Shown: positions 1 through 6,983 of the stretch, piece after piece
Layout: each line of letters begins with the position of its first letter
How positions within the stretch are numbered: position 1 is the stretch's first letter
From: Verrucomicrobiota bacterium
Lineage (GTDB): Bacteria > Verrucomicrobiota > Verrucomicrobiia > Limisphaerales > JAEYXS01
Length of the DNA stretch: 12,436 nt
Direction of reading: 5' to 3'
NCBI GenBank assembly: GCA_023431185.1
Contig: JAEYXS010000059.1
Location: 1 to 12,436 of the forward strand
Made by a program: the position numbers and the translations under genes
Notes under the pieces: model-generated
What the model saw: only the letters and a program-made list of their open reading frames with translations
Database searches by the model: none
What the model was told of the DNA's origin: nothing

Positions 1-561
1 CATCTGTTCAACGCGACGCTGGCGGCAATCCTGGTGGCATTTATCGAGGAACTGTTCTTTCGGGGGGTGGTTTTTGGGGCGCTGCGGAAGCAGTTTTCCT
101 GGAAGACGGCCTTGCTGGTGAGCAGTGCCGTGTACGCAATTTTACATTTCCTCGCCCGGGTGCAGGCGCCGCCGGAAGTGACTTGGCTGAGCGGGCTTGC
201 GTTATTGCCACACAAGTTGCGTGGATTTGGTGACGTGCAGCAACTTGTGCCCGCCTTTTTCAACCTCCTGCTGGCGGGCATCATGCTCGGACTGGCTTAT
301 CAGCGGACGGGTAATCTCTGGTTTTCGTTCGGTCTGCATGCGGGGTGGATCTTCTGGCTGAAGACGTATGGATTCACCACGGATAACCTGCCGAATACCC
401 AGACCTGGATCTGGGGCAGTGCGCGGTTGATCGATGGCTGGGTGGCGGGCGTCGTGCTGGCATTATTGCTCGCTTTGCTGACGAGGCTTCTGCCAGAATC
501 ACCGCCTAGGAATGAGGGAATTCCCCCGTCAACTGGTGGCCCAGGCAGCACAGCGATTTGA
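1..561 (+). CDS. CPBP-family intramembrane metalloprotease (5' truncated by window edge)
   Basis: The frame is open from base 1, so only the C-terminal 186 residues are present and the true start lies to the left. Seen: the EExxxR motif (Glu16-Glu17...Arg21 of the visible part), a hydrophobic helix ending in AILH, and a late FGLH motif before GWIFW. This is the glutamate/histidine pattern of the CPBP (CaaX protease and bacteriocin-processing, also called Abi) family, integral membrane proteases with the active site inside the bilayer. Several hydrophobic segments follow, ending with a leucine/alanine-rich helix near the C-terminus and a proline-rich tail. The substrate cannot be told from sequence; family members range from prenyl-protein proteases to proteins of unknown role. 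The 3' end overlaps the next gene by 50 bp, suggesting co-transcription. Confidence 0.85.
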   Translation, partial: HLFNATLAAILVAFIEELFFRGVVFGALRKQFSWKTALLVSSAVYAILHFLARVQAPPEVTWLSGLALLPHKLRGFGDVQQLVPAFFNLLLAGIMLGLAYQRTGNLWFSFGLHAGWIFWLKTYGFTTDNLPNTQTWIWGSARLIDGWVAGVVLALLLALLTRLLPESPPRNEGIPPSTGGPGSTAI

Positions 562-1267
562 GGCGCTGTTGGGGCTGGTTTATCCCAACATCTGCCAGCT
601 ATGCGAAAAGGAGCCGGCCACGAAGCGTGAGGGTTATGTGGGTGCCGCCTGCCGGGCGGATGTGAAATCCCTCGAAGCTCCGATGTGTGACCGTTGTGGT
701 TTGCCATTTGCGGGGGACATCACGCAGCGGTTTGAATGCGCCAACTGCCAGGAACTGGAGCTGGCCTTCAAGTGGTCGCGCGCCTCGGTGGCCGCCAAAG
801 GAACCGTTTTGGAGGTCATCCATCGTTTCAAGTACAACCGGGAACTGTGGTTTGAACCCTTTCTGGTGGACCTGTGGTTACAAGGGGCACGCGAGACACT
901 TTCGGTCGAGCAGTTTGATGCTCTGGTGCCAGTGCCTTTGCACCCTCATAAGCAACGGGAACGGGAGTTCAACCAGGCGGAACGGCTGGCGCGCAGTATC
1001 GGCCGGGAACTGAAACTGCCGGTGCGGACGGATTGGGTGCAGCGGGTGATTCCCACGCGGACGCAGACCAAACTGGACCGGAAAGAGCGGGCGGCGAATG
1101 TGCGCAGGGCATTCTCCATGCGTAAAGGATTGCAGCTCAATGGGCAACGCATCTTGATGGTGGATGATGTGCTGACCACAGGAGCGACGACCAGTGCCTG
1201 TGCGCAGGCGCTTTTGGAGGGTGGAGCAGGGGAGGTTTGTGTCTGGACAGTGGCGCGCGGTTTGTAG
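512..1267 (+). CDS. comF: ComF-family protein (phosphoribosyltransferase fold)
   Basis: A 251-residue protein with the ComF layout. An N-terminal cysteine-rich zinc-binding region holds Cys28, 31, 47, 59, 62, 76 and 79. A type I phosphoribosyltransferase domain follows, with the PRPP-binding loop ILMVDDVLTTGAT at residues 214-226. The stretch VPVPLHPHKQREREFNQAERLA (139-160) is typical of ComF/GntX proteins. In naturally competent bacteria ComF acts in the cytoplasm during import of single-stranded DNA; in many other lineages its role is unproven. ATG at 512 is preceded by TAGGA and lies inside the upstream protease gene. The family's usual opening, a hydrophobic stretch just before the first CxxC, begins about 20 residues in, so a start after the overlap (TTG at 569) cannot be excluded. 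No other competence genes are visible here. Confidence 0.87.
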   Translation: MREFPRQLVAQAAQRFEALLGLVYPNICQLCEKEPATKREGYVGAACRADVKSLEAPMCDRCGLPFAGDITQRFECANCQELELAFKWSRASVAAKGTVLEVIHRFKYNRELWFEPFLVDLWLQGARETLSVEQFDALVPVPLHPHKQREREFNQAERLARSIGRELKLPVRTDWVQRVIPTRTQTKLDRKERAANVRRAFSMRKGLQLNGQRILMVDDVLTTGATTSACAQALLEGGAGEVCVWTVARGL

Positions 1268-1318
1268 ATGATGCGGACTCTATTCGGTGCGCTAACGGTA
1301 AAGAATTTCGCATCGTCT
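1266..1318 (+). other. Imperfect inverted repeat in the accD 5' leader
   Basis: AGATGATGCG (1266-1275) can pair with CGCATCGTCT (1309-1318); nine positions are Watson-Crick and one is a G-U wobble. It sits between the comF stop and the accD start. The loop is long (33 nt) and no T run follows, so it does not look like an ordinary terminator. It may be a leader hairpin or chance. Confidence 0.2.
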
Positions 1319-1361
1319 GGATATGTCGTGATGGCCAGCCTCAGGCGGCCAGAGCAGACCT

Positions 1362-2315
1362 ATGGCAACCACTTCAATCACTAAAAAGTCTGTGGGTGTG
1401 GAGACCGTGGTAGAACCCGCGGTAACCCCTCCCGCCAACACCGGCGAAACCACCTTCATCAAGAAGAGCAAAGTCGGCTCCTCTTCCAGCAAGAAGAAGG
1501 ACATCCCCGAGGGGCTTTGGACCAAGTGTCCGAAGTGCTCCTCGATGATCTATGACAAGGAGCTGGATGAGAACCTGAAGGTTTGTCCCAAGTGCCGGCA
1601 TCATTTCCCGATCGGCGCGCGGGAACGCATCCACTCGCTGGTCGAGGTCTGCTCTTTCGAGGAGATGGACGCCGACATGACGGCGGTGGACATCCTGAAA
1701 TTTACCGGGGTGGCCTCCTACACGGCCAAGCTGGAAGCGTACAAGAAATCCACCGGGGCGAAGGACGCGGTGATCACCGGCATCGCCAAGCTGGGCAATC
1801 GCAAGGTTGCGCTGGGCGTGATGGATTTCAGCTTCCTCGGCGGCTCCATGGGTTCGGTAGTGGGTGAGAAGCTGACCCGGCTTATCGAGACCGGCACGGA
1901 TCGCGGGCTGCCGGTCGTCATCATTTCCCAGAGCGGCGGAGCGCGCATGTATGAGGGCATGTTCAGCCTCATGCAGATGGCCAAGACGTGCGGGGCGCTG
2001 GCCCTGCATGCGCGGGCCAAGCTGCCGTACATCAGTGTGCTGACGCATCCGACCACGGCCGGTGTCATGGCGAGCTATGCGAGCGTGGGCGATCTCATCA
2101 TCGCCGAGCCGGGTGCGATGATCGGTTTCGCGGGACCGCGCGTCATCAAGGACACGACCCAGGCGGAGCTGCCGCCGGGCTTCCAGACGGCCGAGTTCCT
2201 GCTGGATCACGGATTGATCGATGCCATCGTGCCGCGTCACCAGATGAAGTCGCAACTGGCCTTCTACCTGGACTTCATGATGGAAGGCAACCGCAAGGCG
2301 GCCGCGCTGGGCTGA
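1362..2315 (+). CDS. accD: Acetyl-CoA carboxylase carboxyltransferase subunit beta
   Basis: AccD and AccA form the carboxyltransferase that moves the carboxyl group from carboxybiotin to acetyl-CoA, giving malonyl-CoA, the committed step of fatty-acid synthesis in the cytoplasm. The 317-residue product has the family zinc ribbon WTKCPKC...VCPKC with Cys56, 59, 75 and 78. A crotonase-fold carboxyltransferase domain covers about residues 85-305. It includes SGGARMYEG (191-199), the HPTTAGVMAS segment (229-238) and GFAGPRVI (255-262), all typical of AccD. The first 47 residues are a low-complexity Thr/Val/Lys/Ser-rich extension longer than in E. coli AccD. ATG at 1362 is the first start in frame; no clear ribosome binding site precedes it. 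The gene stands 94 bp after comF and is followed by a hairpin terminator. accA is not in the window. Confidence 0.97.
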   Translation: MATTSITKKSVGVETVVEPAVTPPANTGETTFIKKSKVGSSSSKKKDIPEGLWTKCPKCSSMIYDKELDENLKVCPKCRHHFPIGARERIHSLVEVCSFEEMDADMTAVDILKFTGVASYTAKLEAYKKSTGAKDAVITGIAKLGNRKVALGVMDFSFLGGSMGSVVGEKLTRLIETGTDRGLPVVIISQSGGARMYEGMFSLMQMAKTCGALALHARAKLPYISVLTHPTTAGVMASYASVGDLIIAEPGAMIGFAGPRVIKDTTQAELPPGFQTAEFLLDHGLIDAIVPRHQMKSQLAFYLDFMMEGNRKAAALG

Positions 2316-2342
2316 ATGCGAGCCTGGACAATTTAACACGGC

Positions 2343-2370
2343 AAAGGCGCGGAATTATTCCGCGCCTTTT
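2343..2370. terminator. Bidirectional intrinsic terminator between accD and the rhodanese gene
   Basis: GGCGCGGAA (2346-2354) pairs perfectly with TTCCGCGCC (2358-2366) across a TTA loop. AAA on the left and TTTT on the right flank the stem, so both strands have a stem followed by a T run. Its place between two converging genes (stops at 2315 and 2397) fits a shared terminator. Confidence 0.88.
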
Positions 2371-2396
2371 GCTTTTTATCCATCTAAATCCAACTA

Positions 2397-2765
2397 TCAG
2401 GAAGTCATCTTCCAGCCGGCGGCGACGAGGCCTTTGTAGCCGCCCATGAGGGAATGGACTTTCTTATAGCCGATCTTTTGCGCGGCATCGGCGGTGAGGA
2501 CGGAGCGGTAGCCGCCGCCGCAGTACATGATGATCTCGGTATTGAAGTCGGGATACTTGTTCTCGATGTCGCGTTCGAGGATGCCTTTGCCGAGGTGGAC
2601 GGCTTCGGCGGCATGGCCCTTCTGCCATTCGTTGTCTTCACGGACGTCCATGAGGACGGCCTGCGGGTTGGCGGCGAGAATCTGTTTGGCTTGATCGATA
2701 GTGATCTCGTGCACACGAGGTTGTGCTTCTTGCACGAGTTTCAAAAAACCGGGTGAATGGTCCAT
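2397..2765 (-). CDS. Single-domain rhodanese-like sulfurtransferase
   Basis: With ATG at 2765 the protein has 122 residues and one rhodanese domain. Seen: VLMDVREDNEWQKGHAAEAVHL (37-58), which matches the CH2A/CH1-type rhodanese signatures, and the active-site loop CGGGYR with catalytic Cys82 and Arg87, followed by the usual helix and MGGYKGLVAAGW near the end. Such proteins carry a persulfide sulfur on the cysteine and pass it to cytoplasmic acceptors; the acceptor here is unknown. The frame extends upstream to a TTG at 2804, but the extra residues (ILTPTLSP) look like translated intergenic repeat, so I prefer 2765. No signal peptide is seen. It converges on accD and shares its terminator. 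Confidence 0.9.
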   Translation of the reverse strand: MDHSPGFLKLVQEAQPRVHEITIDQAKQILAANPQAVLMDVREDNEWQKGHAAEAVHLGKGILERDIENKYPDFNTEIIMYCGGGYRSVLTADAAQKIGYKKVHSLMGGYKGLVAAGWKMTS

Positions 2766-2815
2766 GGGGGAAAGGGTAGGCGTTAGGATAAATGCGTCAA
2801 TCAAGAGGATGGGGA

Positions 2816-2852
2816 AACATCGAACATCGAACTCCCAACGTCCAACATCGAA
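2816..2852. repeat. Short intergenic repeat with three copies of AACATCGAA
   Basis: AACATCGAA occurs at 2816-2824, 2823-2831 and 2844-2852, with a degenerate CCAACGTCC spacer unit between. The repeat lies in the 225-bp gap between the rhodanese and sulfatase starts. Read on the minus strand it encodes the pseudo-peptide MLDVGSSMFDV. From memory, this is a frequent intergenic motif in Verrucomicrobiota and related genomes; its function is unknown. Confidence 0.6.
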
Positions 2853-2990
2853 AGAGGGGGTTTGCGGCGGAGGTGTCCGCCGGAGGAAGTATCTGCCGGC
2901 AAGCCCCGACTTAACAGCGCGGGGTTCATGCAGGCAGCACGTTGGTGTGCTTGGCTTGCGGCGAGTTTCGGTATGCGGTAAGACGGTGGG

Positions 2991-4412
2991 GTGAAATCCC
3001 TGTTACCCATTTTGGCGTTGGTGCTTTTCATGGTTGTTGCCGAAGGAGCGGAGCGGAGGCCGAATGTGATCGTGTTGCTGGCGGATGATCTGGGGTATGC
3101 AGAGCTGGGGTGCCAGGGGAACAAGGATATTCCTACGCCGCATATCGATTCACTCGCGCGGAACGGGGTGCGGTTCACACAGGGGTATGTGAGTTCGCCG
3201 TTTTGCTGTCCTTCGCGGGCGGGGTTGATGACGGGGCGGTATCAGACACGGTTCGGGCACGAGCTGAATGTGGTGGGTAAGGGAAATCTGGACCCGAGCA
3301 TCGGTTTGCCGGTGACGGAGCGGACGATGGCGGAGCATCTGAAGGCGGCGGGGTATCGCACGGGACTGGTGGGGAAGTGGCATCTGGGTACGGTGGAGAA
3401 GTTTCACCCCTTGCAACGCGGGTTCGATGAGTTCTATGGGTTTCTGCACGAGGGACATTTCTTTGTGCCGCCGCCGTTCAACGGAGTGACGTCGTTCCTG
3501 CGCACGAATTCGGTGGCGTTCGGGGAACGGTTCACAAATGGGCCGGTGATCTGGTCGAATCACGTGCGGGGGAATGAGCCGCCGTATGATGCGGATAATC
3601 CGATGCTGCGCGGCACGCGGGAGATCACGGAGCCGGAGTATCTGACGGACGCGTTCACGCGGGAGGCGGTGGGTTTCATCACGCGGAATGAGCAGCAGCC
3701 GTTCTTTCTCTACGTGGCGTATAACGCGGTGCACAGCCCGATGCAGGCGACGCCGGAGCAACTGGCGCGGTTCGCGCATATCCCGGACATGCAGAGGCGC
3801 ATCTTTGCGGCGATGCTGTCGTCGCTGGATGACAGTGTGGGTGCGCTGCTGGCGAAGTTGCGTGAGCTGAAGCTGGAAGAGGATACGCTGATCTTTTTCC
3901 TGAGCGACAACGGCGGGCCGACGCAGGAGCTGACGTCGAGCAATGCACCGTTGCGCGGCGGCAAGGGACAACTCTTTGAGGGCGGCATCCGGGTGCCGTT
4001 CCTGGCGCAGTGGAAGGGGAAGATCCCGGCGGGCAAGGTGTATGAGCAGCCGGTGATCTCGTTGGATGTTCTGCCGACTTCGTTGGCGGCTGCGCAGGTT
4101 GCGCCGTCAGGAGAAAATAAATTGGATGGGGTTAATTTGTTGCCGTTCTTGCGCGGGGAGAAGCAAGGGGCGCCGCATGAGGTTTTGTTCTGGCGGTATG
4201 GACGGAATATCGCGTTACGCTCGGGAGATTGGAAGCTGGTCAAGCAGCTTGAGGGCGGAAAACTGGTGTCGGAGTTTCAGTTGTTCAATCTGCGGGAGGA
4301 TGTGAGCGAAGCGAAAGCAGTAAATGATGAGGCGGTTTCAAAACGGTTGCAGCGGGAATTGGACGGGCTGAATCATCAGATGGTGGAGCCGTTGTGGGGA
4401 GGGAAGAGGTAG
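2991..4412 (+). CDS. Exported arylsulfatase (sulfatase family S1, formylglycine type)
   Basis: A 473-residue sulfatase that hydrolyses a sulfate ester, probably outside the cytoplasm. Residues 1-20 form a signal peptide (Lys2, a Leu/Val-rich core, AEGA before the mature start). Metal ligands and catalytic residues seen: Asp32-Asp33 in LLADDLGY, the FGly motif C72-C-P-S-R76 followed by AGLMTGRY, GKWHLG (128-133), His248 in NAVHSP, and Asp306-Asn307 in SDNGG. Lys325 in LRGGKG completes the usual set. Cys72 must be oxidised to formylglycine by a maturation enzyme, which is not in the window. Length and order fit the common Planctomycetota/Verrucomicrobiota sulfatases acting on sulfated glycans; the exact substrate is not readable. 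GTG at 2991 is chosen because it starts the signal peptide directly; no other polysaccharide-degradation gene adjoins it. Confidence 0.95.
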   Translation: MKSLLPILALVLFMVVAEGAERRPNVIVLLADDLGYAELGCQGNKDIPTPHIDSLARNGVRFTQGYVSSPFCCPSRAGLMTGRYQTRFGHELNVVGKGNLDPSIGLPVTERTMAEHLKAAGYRTGLVGKWHLGTVEKFHPLQRGFDEFYGFLHEGHFFVPPPFNGVTSFLRTNSVAFGERFTNGPVIWSNHVRGNEPPYDADNPMLRGTREITEPEYLTDAFTREAVGFITRNEQQPFFLYVAYNAVHSPMQATPEQLARFAHIPDMQRRIFAAMLSSLDDSVGALLAKLRELKLEEDTLIFFLSDNGGPTQELTSSNAPLRGGKGQLFEGGIRVPFLAQWKGKIPAGKVYEQPVISLDVLPTSLAAAQVAPSGENKLDGVNLLPFLRGEKQGAPHEVLFWRYGRNIALRSGDWKLVKQLEGGKLVSEFQLFNLREDVSEAKAVNDEAVSKRLQRELDGLNHQMVEPLWGGKR

Positions 4413-4419
4413 AAACCGG

Positions 4420-4734
4420 TCATTTCTGTTGAAGCGATTTCTCCACATGCTCGCGAATCTCCTTAAGTTCGGCGGGATGACTTTTGCCATCTTTTGGCAT
4501 GATCCAAAGGCCGTCGCCACCGGTATCGCCGCCATCGTCCATCTGAAACGGCACACCTTTGAATTCGAACTCAGCGAGCGGTAATGCACTTGATCCGAGC
4601 AAGCCGAGTTTTCGGGTCATCACGACGCCGGGAAGCGTTGAGATGATCTTCGTCAAGCGCCAGCGCATCATGTTGGTCACGACGAAGGAGTGGTCGGGAT
4701 TGTAAGCTTTTACATGGGGTGTGAAAATCTGCAT
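4420..4734 (-). CDS. Hypothetical protein, 104 aa
   Basis: I do not recognise this family. The protein looks soluble and real rather than a shadow: balanced composition, a central segment LGLLGSSALPLAEFEFKG (43-60), an acidic, glycine-rich stretch MDDGGDTGGDGLWI (65-78), and an amphipathic C-terminal helix ELKEIREHVEKSLQQK. It converges on the sulfatase with only 7 bp between the two stop codons. ATG at 4734 is the first start in frame; TGA at 4753-4755 closes the frame just upstream. The base immediately upstream in another minus-strand frame encodes a hydrophobic helix (about 4765-4815), so an exported N-terminus may have been lost by frameshift. No ribosome binding site is visible. Confidence 0.6.
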   Translation of the reverse strand: MQIFTPHVKAYNPDHSFVVTNMMRWRLTKIISTLPGVVMTRKLGLLGSSALPLAEFEFKGVPFQMDDGGDTGGDGLWIMPKDGKSHPAELKEIREHVEKSLQQK

Positions 4735-4854
4735 ATGAGGTTTGTCGCGGTATCATCACCAGTTATCAAACCAACGATAACAACGCAGAAGATGATGAGG
4801 ATTCGCGGGAGATTTCCAAGGTTGGTTTTTGACCTGGAAATCGGCGTTCCTTTT

Positions 4855-5649
4855 TCACAAATGGCGTTTCCATTTCTTGGCGGTTTGCTTTGCTTCCTTG
4901 GCAAGTTGGTCTTCTGGGTCGAACTGGACACCTTTACTCTGCAGGTATTGGATGATGTCTTTGCTGTTCGTCATGATCGCATAATGGATAGGGCGCCAGC
5001 CGTCCGGTTTTGCGGCGTTGATATCCGCCCCATTTTCTACCAATGCCTTAACCTTTTCCAAATCCCCTGCAGTGCAAGCGATGTGGAGAGGTGATTGTCC
5101 AAATCCGTCTCTTACATTCACATCTGAACCATACTTGGCCAAAAGCGCCACAGTTGCGGCGTTTCCAAACCAGACGGCTTGTTCCAACGGGGTAAAGCCA
5201 TTGCCGTTCTCTTGATGAAGCTGTTCGGGGTGAGCCTGCATAATCTCAGTTATCAAGTCCGCATCTCCCGATATCATGGCCTCATGCAGGGCGAACTGGC
5301 TATGAACCGCAGCAGCGCGTTCTTGTTCCGGGGTGAGTTTGGGTGGTTCGTAAGCAGGATCGGTGATCTTTTTGATGAGCTGTTCCAGTTCTGAAACGGC
5401 GCTGGGTATGGGAGAATCCGCATCGAGTTGCGACAGCAAAAATGAACAGTTTAGCTTAAATTCTGCGTCACGAAGGGTCAGGATGATTTCGGACGGATGC
5501 TCGGTGCCGCGCAAGTATTCTTGCTGTCCGAACATTGATTCGGGAATGATGAAAAAGCGTTCAGGAACGGAGATTTTGCAGTCCTTCGGAAGCCGTCGCT
5601 GCCCGGCCGAGGAAACGACATCTCCAGAGAATGTGCCGTCCTCGTTCAA
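4855..5649 (-). CDS. Ankyrin-repeat protein, possibly 5' truncated
   Basis: The open frame encodes 264 residues from TTG at 5649. An N-terminal region of about 100 residues, which I do not recognise, is followed by about four ankyrin repeats (118-149, 150-183, 184-216, 217-249). Repeat hallmarks seen are GFTPLEQAVWFGN, GQSPLHIACTAGDLEKVKALVENGADIN and GWRPIHYAIMTNSKDIIQYLQSKG. Ankyrin repeats bind other proteins; the partner is unknown. The C-terminus is Lys-rich. No ATG or GTG start exists near the 5' end: the codons before TTG read D-L-C-I-Y and then TAG (5665-5667). The chain starts inside what looks like a beta-strand (IYLNEDGTFSG). A lost signal peptide or N-terminus is therefore likely, and the gene may be a remnant. 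Confidence 0.7.
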   Translation of the reverse strand: MNEDGTFSGDVVSSAGQRRLPKDCKISVPERFFIIPESMFGQQEYLRGTEHPSEIILTLRDAEFKLNCSFLLSQLDADSPIPSAVSELEQLIKKITDPAYEPPKLTPEQERAAAVHSQFALHEAMISGDADLITEIMQAHPEQLHQENGNGFTPLEQAVWFGNAATVALLAKYGSDVNVRDGFGQSPLHIACTAGDLEKVKALVENGADINAAKPDGWRPIHYAIMTNSKDIIQYLQSKGVQFDPEDQLAKEAKQTAKKWKRHL

Positions 5650-5664
5650 ATAAATACACAGGTC

Positions 5665-5681
5665 CTAAAACGGCCTTTTAG
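5665..5681. repeat. Small hairpin at the 5' edge of the ankyrin frame
   Basis: CTAAAA (5665-5670) and TTTTAG (5676-5681) form a perfect 6-bp stem around CGGCC. The stem contains the TAG that closes the ankyrin reading frame, so the hairpin marks the point where coding sequence gives way to repeat-rich DNA. Confidence 0.4.
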
Positions 5682-5690
5682 TTGGATCAG

Positions 5691-5903
5691 CGGGGACCAC
5701 TCCCCGGGTTATTTCCAGAACTCGCATGGCAATGAGTTGAAAAGTAAGGAACGTCACGAATGGATGCAACTCCTTCGGAGTAGTGAAATTTCAACCGGTT
5801 ACCCAAGGTAGCTCGCTGGCTCGCAACCCTGGGCTGATTGATTTGAACCACGTTGTGGTTCGGGGTGGAGAGACATGCGAGGGCGTCTGCCCTGCTACAG
5901 GGC
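5691..5903. repeat. Intergenic hairpin-rich repeat module, copy 1
   Basis: This gene-free stretch between the ankyrin gene and the next minus-strand gene carries short stem-loops. They are CGGGGA/TCCCCG (5691-5706), ACTCC-TTC-GGAGT (5769-5781), CCCAAGG/CCCTGGG (5802-5833, one mismatch), GAACCAC-GTT-GTGGTTC (5845-5861) and GCCCTG-CTA-CAGGGC (5889-5903). GGTTACCCAAGGTAGCTCGCT (5798 onward) recurs in variant form at 7131-7150, so this is a family, not chance. No gene is supported in 5650-5922. Confidence 0.65.
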
Positions 5904-5922
5904 TGCAGCTAAAATCGCGATC

Positions 5923-6903
5923 TTATATGTAGGGCTTGAGTTTGGCTTCGAGCAAATCAAGGCTTTTGAGCCGGTCATCGCGATGCGGCCAATCGGTGGC
6001 TGATAAAGCTTCCTGCCGTTGCTTTTGAATGGATTCAATGGCGAGGATAGCAGTTGATGAATAGCAATCCGCCCTGAGTTTCAATTCTGCAAAGGCCAAT
6101 GCGACTCTGGCATCGTTACAAACAGATACCGAGACTGAATCGGTGGCACCAAGGGTGATGCCCCATTTCTGAAGTAGTTGGTGATAGAAATCCAGCGGAT
6201 CACCTGAGGGGTGAAGCTTGAGCCAGCGTCGATAGTCGGGGAGCAAGTCTGCGCCTGTATCATTACCGTGCGGAGAAAAATCATTGGCCGCTTCCCAAAA
6301 AAATGGGTCGTCCAGAATGCGACGAGCTTCATGGTGGAAATCTCCCCAATCAATGGCCAGACGTTCCCATGGTGTCATCGCATCGCGAATGGCCGCTTCA
6401 TTGATGGCGATCCTATCCTTGAGCACCATCAACGCCTCATCGGTATCTGGCAGTTCAGCTTCACGTCGTCGACAGTGAGCCAAAAATGCATCAAGGGAAA
6501 AATCATCCTTTGGAGTCAGCCTTGATTTCAACAGCTCCAGCGAAGTAACAACCTCAGCCACTCCGCTCCGGAATAGCACCAACGAAAGTTTCCGCTGGTT
6601 TTTGAAATCACTCGCATCAATGAGGTTGCTGGCGATGTCGATTCCAACCTGTCCGCGTTTCCGCCGGAATGCTACTTTGGGAAGACTTAGCAGGTTTGTG
6701 TTGAAAGTGGAGTAAAGGTTTTCAAGTGTACCTCGAGGAGGTCCGCTGGAAGCGAAATGGAGAGTGACTGTCAACTCTGAGACCGCCGTCCCGAACACAG
6801 GTGCGTCAATAAGCAAGAAACTTGAAATCAGGGATAGTGACGGATGGCCGCCATAACTGTTGTAGGATCGGGCCATCACATAGAATTCTAAAGGCGGTTT
6901 CAT
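5923..6903 (-). CDS. Hypothetical protein, 326 aa, with a YfeS-like segment
   Basis: Family not firmly recognised. The N-terminal half (1-125) is predicted beta-rich (ELTVTLHF, GQVGIDIAS, KLSLVLF, AEVVTSLELL). The middle holds charged helices. Residues about 188-248 read DFHHEARRILDDPFFWE, then FSPHGNDTGAD, then LPDYRRWLKLHPSGDPLDFYHQLLQKWGI. From memory this resembles the short uncharacterised YfeS-type domain (DPFyW...sPFGnDdGaD...W...P), so I suggest that link with caution. The C-terminal 70 residues are helical and rich in Ala, Leu and Lys. No signal peptide or membrane segment is seen. ATG at 6903 is the first start; Met10 (6876) is a possible alternative. It is the first gene of the minus-strand accessory group and is bounded on both sides by repeat-rich DNA. 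Confidence 0.72.
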   Translation of the reverse strand: MKPPLEFYVMARSYNSYGGHPSLSLISSFLLIDAPVFGTAVSELTVTLHFASSGPPRGTLENLYSTFNTNLLSLPKVAFRRKRGQVGIDIASNLIDASDFKNQRKLSLVLFRSGVAEVVTSLELLKSRLTPKDDFSLDAFLAHCRRREAELPDTDEALMVLKDRIAINEAAIRDAMTPWERLAIDWGDFHHEARRILDDPFFWEAANDFSPHGNDTGADLLPDYRRWLKLHPSGDPLDFYHQLLQKWGITLGATDSVSVSVCNDARVALAFAELKLRADCYSSTAILAIESIQKQRQEALSATDWPHRDDRLKSLDLLEAKLKPYI

Positions 6904-6983
6904 TTTTCAATCAGGCATCCCTTTTTTCGAATTTACGCGGTGTTCAGAAGGGATGGCAAGCCTCCACACTTCATAAGGTGCTG

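Noticed and set aside
1266..1318. Terminator for comF
   Set aside because: The inverted repeat has a 33-nt loop and no T run, so I list it only as a weak leader structure.
1374..2339. A 321-codon open frame on the minus strand
   Set aside because: It is fully antisense to accD, whose zinc ribbon and catalytic motifs are certain; its translation is His/Arg-rich noise.
2766..2804. Upstream TTG start for the rhodanese
   Set aside because: The extra 13 residues resemble translated intergenic repeat and are not part of the rhodanese domain; ATG at 2765 is the better start.
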